Part shown: in pieces, positions 58,051 through 64,000 of the stretch | Layout: each line of letters starts with the position of its first letter | Numbering within the stretch: the stretch's first letter is position 1 | From: an uncultured Pelagibacteraceae bacterium | Lineage (GTDB): Bacteria; Pseudomonadota; Alphaproteobacteria; Pelagibacterales; Pelagibacteraceae | Length of the DNA: 64,000 nt | NCBI GenBank assembly: GCA_902597175.1 | Contig: CACJWN010000002.1 | Span: 62,001-126,000 of the forward strand | Reading direction: 5' to 3' | The notes under the pieces: generated by a model | Database searches by the model: none | The model's input: only the letters and a program-made list of their open reading frames with translations | Told to the model about the DNA's origin: nothing | Position numbers and translations under genes: made by a program

Positions 58051-58539
58051 ATGAAAAATTTAATTATAGTAATCTTTTCTTTACTATTAAGTTCAAGTTT
58101 GTTTGCAGCTGGAAGTGATAGCAGCAGTAGCTCCTCTAACGAGACATCACTGTACGAAGATGCTGTTAAATTAGTAAAAAGAGCTGGTAAATTAGAAAAA
58201 AAAGAAAAAACAGAAAAAGCTAAAAAACTTTATTCTCAAGCTTTTAGTAAATTAGAAAAAGCTCATAAATTAGATAAAAAAAATCCTGATATTCTTAATT
58301 ACATGGGGTTTACTTCAAGAAAAGTTGGAAATTTTGATCAAGCTGAGAAATTCTATCTAAAGGGTTTAAATATTAAACCAAACCATAATGGAATAAATGA
58401 ATACTTGGGTGAACTTTATGTGCAAACTAATAGAATCGACAAAGCCAACGAAAGATTAGAAGTTCTTAAGAGCTGTAATTGCAAAGAATATGGAGAACTT
58501 GAGTTGATTATAAAAACTCGTGGTACAAAAGTTTATTAA
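58051..58539 (+). CDS. Secreted TPR-repeat protein
   Basis: Signal peptide, PDILNYMGFTSRKVGNFDQAEKFYLKGLNIKPNHNGINEYLGELYVQ. Confidence 0.82.
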   Translation: MKNLIIVIFSLLLSSSLFAAGSDSSSSSSNETSLYEDAVKLVKRAGKLEKKEKTEKAKKLYSQAFSKLEKAHKLDKKNPDILNYMGFTSRKVGNFDQAEKFYLKGLNIKPNHNGINEYLGELYVQTNRIDKANERLEVLKSCNCKEYGELELIIKTRGTKVY

Positions 58540-58913
58540 GATAAGTCTACAGCAAACTTTTTTAATTTTTCAATTGGTATAAGTTCTAAGGTCTTAATAT
58601 TTGTCTTTTTTAAATAAACTGAGCAGGCTGCATCCTCTTCGATAGCTCTAGCGTACCAAGTTGCACAAACACACCAGCAGTCACCCTCTTTCAAACCTGG
58701 AAATCCAAATTCAGGATGAGGTGTAATCAAATCATTACCTACCTTCTTTGACCAAAGTAAAAATTTATCTGTCACTTTTGCACAAACTGTATGAACCCCT
58801 CTATCATTTTTATCTGTATTACAACATCCATCCCTAAACCAACCTGTTAATGGGTCATTAGAACATGGTTCTAAAGGCTCACCGAAAACATTTTTTTGAA
58901 TTTCATTACTCAT
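58536..58913 (-). CDS. DUF2237 family protein
   Basis: NVFGEPLEPCSNDPLTGWFRDGCCNTDKNDRGVHTVCAKVTDKFL. Confidence 0.92.
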   Translation of the reverse strand: MSNEIQKNVFGEPLEPCSNDPLTGWFRDGCCNTDKNDRGVHTVCAKVTDKFLLWSKKVGNDLITPHPEFGFPGLKEGDCWCVCATWYARAIEEDAACSVYLKKTNIKTLELIPIEKLKKFAVDLS

Positions 58914-59518
58914 CTTGAAAAAACATTAGCAATTTTTTTATCTATTTCTAAATTAAATGAAAAGGATCTTCTCTCTCCACTTGATTTAAATGGATATGCT
59001 GTATGCATCAAATAATGTGGAAAAAGAATTACATCACCTTCTTTAGGTTGATGATTGTAAATGCTATCACTTAAAAACATCTTGTTTCCATTTATAAAAT
59101 CTATTGTGCCATCGATTTTTGATTTTTTATGGCCTTTTGGAACAAATTTTGGAATTTTTAAGTAACCCACACCAGATATATGTCCATCATGGTAATGTAT
59201 TGGGTTATATTCATTATTAAATTGTCTCACTATCCAAAAATTTTTAATTGAAATTTTCTTTACATTTTTTCCAATAGTTTTAAAAATATATTTTTTTACC
59301 TCATTAGAAATTACTTTTTCTAAATTTTTTTTTACAAAAGATTTTGGTAATTGAAATTCTTGTTTTACCTGCCCAACTAATTTTTTCGAATAATCCAATT
59401 TTTTTAATAAACTCTTTTTATTTAAAATTTGGTCAACCTCATTATTAATTTTTTTTATTAATTTATTTGGAAATTTTAATTTAGCTATTTTTGGACCAAA
59501 AGGGCTTATTACTTTCAT
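58910..59518 (-). CDS. Putative 2OG-Fe(II) oxygenase family protein
   Basis: PIHYHDGHISGVGYLKIP (HxD), LFPHYLMHTAYPFKSSGERRSFSFNLEI (distal H and R). Confidence 0.75.
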   Translation of the reverse strand: MKVISPFGPKIAKLKFPNKLIKKINNEVDQILNKKSLLKKLDYSKKLVGQVKQEFQLPKSFVKKNLEKVISNEVKKYIFKTIGKNVKKISIKNFWIVRQFNNEYNPIHYHDGHISGVGYLKIPKFVPKGHKKSKIDGTIDFINGNKMFLSDSIYNHQPKEGDVILFPHYLMHTAYPFKSSGERRSFSFNLEIDKKIANVFSR

Positions 59519-59520
59519 AA

Positions 59521-59988
59521 TTATAGCTTAGTTGGATTAGGTTGACCTTTATAAACTTTTTCAGGATCAAATTTTTTTTCTTTTTCTTTGAATTCTAATT
59601 TAATTTCTTCAGAATTTTCAATTTTTCCTAAAGGTATTGATCTGTAAAAACATGATTTATATCCTACATGGCAACTTGCTCCGTTTCCTATATCTACTGA
59701 CATCCACAATGCATCCTGATCATCATCTATTCTTAAATCAATAACTTTTTGCACAAAACCGCTTGTTTTTCCTTTGTGCCATATATCTTTTCTAGATCTA
59801 CTCCAATAATGAGCTTCTTTAGTTTCAATTGTTTTTTTTAGAGCTTCCTCATTCATGTAACCATGCATCAATATTTCACCAGAGCTACTGTCCGAGGTAG
59901 TTACTGGAATAAGTCCATCGCCATCAAATTTAGGAGATAGAAATTTTCCTTCCTCTACCTCAAATACGCTTTCTCTCTTTTTGAACAT
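59521..59988 (-). CDS. hisI: Phosphoribosyl-AMP cyclohydrolase
   Basis: HGYMNEEALKKTIETKEAHYWSRSRKDIWHKGKTSG, CHVGYKSCFYR; start chosen at MFKKRES (59988). Confidence 0.93.
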   Translation of the reverse strand: MFKKRESVFEVEEGKFLSPKFDGDGLIPVTTSDSSSGEILMHGYMNEEALKKTIETKEAHYWSRSRKDIWHKGKTSGFVQKVIDLRIDDDQDALWMSVDIGNGASCHVGYKSCFYRSIPLGKIENSEEIKLEFKEKEKKFDPEKVYKGQPNPTKL

Positions 59989-60061
59989 GAGGGTAAAATA
60001 ATGAAAAAAAGACAAAATAGCAATTTGCATTAATCAAATATGTCCTATAAAACCTCTAACA

Positions 60062-60670
60062 ATGAAGTTAGTTAAAGACGCAGATAAAAGCACCTCAAAA
60101 AAGCCTGAAGTTTCGGATAAACAGGCAGAAGAGGCATTCAAAACTATTCTTAAATGGATTGGAGAAGATCCAAACCGGGAAGGTCTTGTTGAGACACCTA
60201 AGAGGTTAATTAAAGCGTTTAAAGAGTATTTTAAAGGTTATCATCAGGATGCTGAGGCTGATTTGTCTAAAACCTTTGGAGATGTGGAAGGTTATGACGA
60301 TATGGTAGTGGAAAAAAATATTACTCTTGAGAGTCATTGCGAGCACCATATGGCACCAATAATTGGAGTAGCGCATGTAGCTTATATTCCTAACAAAAAG
60401 GTTGTGGGTTTAAGTAAATTAGCGAGAACGGTAGAAATATTTTCCAAAAGACTTCAAACTCAAGAAAGACTTACAATGCAGATCGCTAAAACTTTAATGA
60501 ATTCATTAGACGCTAAAGGTGTGGCAGTTACCATTGATGCCGCTCATCAATGTATGACCATGAGAGGTGTCAAAAAGGAGAAAGCGACAACAGTTACTAA
60601 CTATTTTTTAGGCTCTTTCAGAGAAGACTTAGGTATTCAAAACAGATATTTAAGATATATTAAAAAATAA
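60062..60670 (+). CDS. folE: GTP cyclohydrolase I
   Basis: EDPNREGLVETPKRLIKAF, SHCEHHMAPIIGVAHVAYIPNKKVVGLSKLAR. Confidence 0.96.
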   Translation: MKLVKDADKSTSKKPEVSDKQAEEAFKTILKWIGEDPNREGLVETPKRLIKAFKEYFKGYHQDAEADLSKTFGDVEGYDDMVVEKNITLESHCEHHMAPIIGVAHVAYIPNKKVVGLSKLARTVEIFSKRLQTQERLTMQIAKTLMNSLDAKGVAVTIDAAHQCMTMRGVKKEKATTVTNYFLGSFREDLGIQNRYLRYIKK

Positions 60671-61672
60671 ATGTCTCAAAAATTTAAAGCTGTAGTCATA
60701 GATAATCAAAACGAAAAATTTACAAGAGAAATTAAAGAAATCGACATAGGTCATCTTAAAGATGGAAATGTTTTAGTCAAAATAGATTATTCAAGTCTTA
60801 ATTATAAAGACGCATTAATTTTAAACAATGGAGGCAAGATTGTTAGAAAATTTCCTTTCGTTCCAGGTATAGATTTTTCAGGTACTGTAGTTGAAAGTGA
60901 AGATAACAAATTTAAAAAAGACGATAAAGTAATTTTAACTGGCTTTAGGGTAGGAGAGGCTTTCTTTGGTGGTTTTGCTCAGTACGCTAAAGTTGACGCA
61001 AACTTTTTAATCAAAATACCTAAAGATTTAGATGCTCATAAGTCTATGATGCTCGGCACAGCAGGTTTTACAGCTCTTTTGTGCTCTTTTGCAGTTAAAG
61101 CTAAAGAAGAATTGTTGCTAGGTGAAAAAGTAAAAGATGTTTTGGTAACTGGCGCTACGGGTGGTGTTGGAAGTATTGCCGTAATGATCTTATCTAAAAT
61201 GGGATATGATGTTCATGCTGTAACAGGAAAAAAAGATAAAAATGATTATCTAAAAGGTTTAGGTGCAAAAAACATTATAGACAGAAAAGAATTTGAGGGA
61301 GAAAGCAAACTTCTAGAAAAAGGAGTTTGGGACGGAGTTGTTGACACTGTAGGAGGTGCTGCCTTAACAAAAATATTTGCACAAACAAAACCTGGTGGAA
61401 TAGTTGCTGCGTGTGGAAATGCAGGGGGAATAAAAATCAACACAAATGTAATGCCTTTTATTATTAGAGGAGTAAAACTATGGGGCATCGATTCGTCTGG
61501 TTCCTCAATAAAACGAAGGGAGTTTGTCTGGGGCGAAGCAGCTAAATTGATTGATTTTTCCAAAGTTCAATCATTTACTAAAGAACTCTCATTTACTGAA
61601 CTTTTAGATACTTTCCCTAAGCTTTTAAAAGGGGAGTTTTCCGGAAGAGCTATAGTAAATCCAAATAAATAA
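60671..61672 (+). CDS. acuI: MDR superfamily acryloyl-CoA reductase (AcuI/YhdH)-like
   Basis: IDYSSLNYKDALILNNGGKIVRKFPFVPGIDFSGTV, VLVTGATGGVGSIAVMIL. Confidence 0.83.
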   Translation: MSQKFKAVVIDNQNEKFTREIKEIDIGHLKDGNVLVKIDYSSLNYKDALILNNGGKIVRKFPFVPGIDFSGTVVESEDNKFKKDDKVILTGFRVGEAFFGGFAQYAKVDANFLIKIPKDLDAHKSMMLGTAGFTALLCSFAVKAKEELLLGEKVKDVLVTGATGGVGSIAVMILSKMGYDVHAVTGKKDKNDYLKGLGAKNIIDRKEFEGESKLLEKGVWDGVVDTVGGAALTKIFAQTKPGGIVAACGNAGGIKINTNVMPFIIRGVKLWGIDSSGSSIKRREFVWGEAAKLIDFSKVQSFTKELSFTELLDTFPKLLKGEFSGRAIVNPNK

Positions 61673-61690
61673 ACTATAATCATTTAAATA

Positions 61691-62581
61691 ATGGATTGGG
61701 ACAAATTAAAAATTTTTCATACTGTTGCTGAGGCATCGAGTTTTACTAAAGCATCTACAATCTTAAACTTAAGTCAATCAGCAATTAGCCGCCAAATTCA
61801 AGGCTTAGAGAGCGATCTCAAAGTTCAATTATTCGAACGTCATGCTAGAGGTTTAGTTTTAACAGAAAATGGAGAGTATCTTTTTAAATCAGCTCATGAA
61901 GTAATTTCTAAATTAAAAGATGTTGAGTCAAATTTAAGTGGTCATAAAGATAAACTAAATGGAAAACTTGTAGTAACTACCGTAGTTAGTTTTGGAACCA
62001 CTTGGCTTACTCCAAGAATTAAAGAATTTATGGATCTTCATCCTGGCATAGAAATTGAATTAATTTTTGACGATAGAGAACTTGATTTAGCGACACGTGA
62101 AGCCGATGTAGCAATAAGAATGAGAAGACCTAAACAGTTGAATTTGATCCAAAAAAAATTCGTAGATTTTAATTATCACATTTACGGCTCAAATAAATAT
62201 TTGGAAAAAAACGGTTATCCAAAAACATTAAAAGATTTAGATAAACATAAATTTATCACTTATGGCAAAGGAGCACCATCACCAGTCTATAATCCAGATT
62301 GGGTATTGAAAGTTGGCGCAAAAGATGGAAAAAAAAGAAAATCTTTGATGAAAGTAAATAGTGTTTATGGATTATTATTAGCAGTTCAAAGCGGTGTGGG
62401 TTTAGCTGCACTTCCGGATTATATAGCTCATAACCAAAGTGGAATTACTAAAGTTTTACCAAATGAACCAGGCAAGCCTACCGAAACACACTTTGTTTAT
62501 CCTGCGTCTCTAAAAAATAATGCAAGACTTATGGCTTTTAGAAATTTTCTTTTTAGTAAGGTAAACGAATGGAAATTTTAA
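61691..62581 (+). CDS. LysR family transcriptional regulator
   Basis: DKLKIFHTVAEASSFTKASTILNLSQSAISRQIQGLESDLKVQLFER. Confidence 0.93.
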   Translation: MDWDKLKIFHTVAEASSFTKASTILNLSQSAISRQIQGLESDLKVQLFERHARGLVLTENGEYLFKSAHEVISKLKDVESNLSGHKDKLNGKLVVTTVVSFGTTWLTPRIKEFMDLHPGIEIELIFDDRELDLATREADVAIRMRRPKQLNLIQKKFVDFNYHIYGSNKYLEKNGYPKTLKDLDKHKFITYGKGAPSPVYNPDWVLKVGAKDGKKRKSLMKVNSVYGLLLAVQSGVGLAALPDYIAHNQSGITKVLPNEPGKPTETHFVYPASLKNNARLMAFRNFLFSKVNEWKF

Positions 62582-63687
62582 TTTCATTTATAATTCCTTT
62601 TATAATACTACTCACAGTTGTAGTATTTATTCACGAATATGGCCATTATTACTATGCAAAGAAATACGGAGTTGGTGTCACCGATTTTTCTATAGGATTT
62701 GGTAAAGAAATATTTGGCTTTAATGACAAATCTGGAACAAGGTGGAAATTCTGCGCAATTCCCCTTGGCGGATATGTAAAATTTTTTGGAGATAGAAATG
62801 TGTTTAGCCAAGCAGAGCAAGAAGAATTATTAAAAAAATATAGCAAAGAAGATCAAGAAAAATTGTTTGTAGTCAAACCTTTATATCAAAGATCTTTAAT
62901 AGTAGCGGCTGGACCTTTTGCAAATTTTTTATTAGCAATATTTATTTTTGCATTCATTTACATGTTTGCTGGAAAAGATTTTACTCCTGCTCAAATACAA
63001 GAGGTTCAAGTGGAAAGTCCTGCTGAAGAAGCAGGCATTAAGTCAGGAGATATTATTCAATCTATAAATGGTAAAGATATAAATAGCATTATGGAAGTTT
63101 CCGCCTTCATTAATTCCTCTTCATCAGAGATAATTGACATCGGCATATTAAGAAATGACAGTGAAATTACATTTTCTGTAAAGCCTAGGATAATTAAAGG
63201 GAAGGACTCTTTAGGCAATAAAGCAAATAAAAAGATTATCGGTATAAAAATAGCTCCTTTAAATGATGAGATTAATAGAGAAAGATTAGGCCCAGCAACT
63301 GCTTTGCTTTATGCTTTAAAAGAGACTTGGTTTGTAATTCATGCTTCTTGGAATTTTATTATTTCGATGTTTAAGGGCACAGGGGACACAACTCAACTAG
63401 GCGGTCCTATAAAAATAGCTAAAATCACCGGTCAAGTTGCAAAACTAGGCTTTATAGCCTTTCTAAGCATTATGGCTTACATATCGATCAGTTTAGGATT
63501 TATTAATTTGTTGCCTATTCCTATGTTAGATGGTGGACACCTAATGTTTTATGCTTTTGAAAAGGTTTTAGGAAGGCCTTTAACTCAAAGAACACAAGAG
63601 GGATTTTTTCGAATCGGTCTTTTTTTGCTACTTTCTTTGATGTTTTTTACAACATTTAATGATTTAAAAGATTTAGGCTTATTTTAA
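62569..63687 (+). CDS. rseP: RIP metalloprotease RseP (site-2 protease)
   Basis: FIHEYGHYYYAKKYGV (HExxH), central PDZ domain, LPIPMLDGGHLMFYAFE. Confidence 0.92.
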   Translation: MEILISFIIPFIILLTVVVFIHEYGHYYYAKKYGVGVTDFSIGFGKEIFGFNDKSGTRWKFCAIPLGGYVKFFGDRNVFSQAEQEELLKKYSKEDQEKLFVVKPLYQRSLIVAAGPFANFLLAIFIFAFIYMFAGKDFTPAQIQEVQVESPAEEAGIKSGDIIQSINGKDINSIMEVSAFINSSSSEIIDIGILRNDSEITFSVKPRIIKGKDSLGNKANKKIIGIKIAPLNDEINRERLGPATALLYALKETWFVIHASWNFIISMFKGTGDTTQLGGPIKIAKITGQVAKLGFIAFLSIMAYISISLGFINLLPIPMLDGGHLMFYAFEKVLGRPLTQRTQEGFFRIGLFLLLSLMFFTTFNDLKDLGLF

Positions 63688-63710
63688 GCCATTTTTTAAA
63701 TCAAAAAAGT

Positions 63711-63791
63711 CAATAAAATCAACACTTTTAAAGCATACAATATATAGTGTTGATATTTACGTGAAACACCAAAAAAATGTTGATTTTATTG
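63711..63791. repeat. Inverted repeat upstream of the HU gene
   Basis: CAATAAAATCAACA (63711-63724) and its exact reverse complement TGTTGATTTTATTG (63778-63791); a third partial arm GTGTTGAT at 63747-63754. Confidence 0.75.
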
Positions 63792-63829
63792 GATTTTTAT
63801 AGAAATTACTAAATAACTAAGGGGCATAA

Positions 63830-64000
63830 ATGAATAAAAAACAATTAGTAGCAAAAATATCGTCCACATTAGGTCAAAGCAAAGCTGATGCTGAGAGAAC
63901 TTTTGACTCAATAACGACTATAATTTTAGATGCTTTAAAGAATGACGATACTGTAAAAATAGCTGGATTTGGTACTTATAAAGTAGCAAAAAGAAAAGCT
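63830..64000 (+). CDS. HU family DNA-binding protein, truncated by right edge
   Basis: Manual translation MNKKQLVAKISSTLGQSKADAERTFDSITTIILDALKNDDTVKIAGFGTYKVAKRKA. Confidence 0.92.
   Translation, partial: MNKKQLVAKISSTLGQSKADAERTFDSITTIILDALKNDDTVKIAGFGTYKVAKRKA

Noticed and set aside
61246-61563. 105-aa minus-strand ORF inside the acuI-like gene
   Set aside because: Mirror ORF of a conserved reductase; no independent support.

Overview
This is an AT-rich, gene-dense window with very short intergenic gaps. It looks like a streamlined marine alphaproteobacterium of SAR11-like style, which is an inference from composition and gene content. The left third (about 1-24 kb) is an accessory-looking organic-acid island. 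It holds two TctCBA-type tripartite tricarboxylate transporters (one cut by the left edge), four MmgE/PrpD-family paralogs, and an acnD-prpF-like pair. It also holds a tricarballylate-dehydrogenase-like flavoprotein, an Ldh2-type dehydrogenase, a divergent isocitrate-lyase/PEP-mutase-family protein, two TauE/SafE permeases, an AbrB-type permease and an IclR regulator. Three near-identical 17-bp palindromes flank the IclR-controlled part; I consider them the best candidate for an undescribed regulon. The middle (about 24-41 kb) has a hydrolase/rhodanese pair, a livHMGFK branched-chain amino-acid-type ABC transporter, a DUF411/cytochrome group, a second aconitase (acnA), and MATE and EamA exporters. 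A tandem glycine riboswitch precedes gcvT-gcvH-gcvP at 41.8-46.3 kb. The right part (46-60 kb) is a light/oxidative-stress-like neighbourhood: a flavoprotein-DUF1365-Cfa-DUF3833-SDR cluster, TspO, MsrA, two photolyase-type proteins (one apparently lacking the N-terminal antenna domain), DUF393, and an unlisted 42-aa DUF2256 zinc-ribbon ORF. The window ends with hisI, folE, acuI-like, a LysR regulator, rseP and the start of an HU gene. No rRNA, tRNA, CRISPR or transposase was seen. All family assignments come from reading the sequence and from memory, without database searches.
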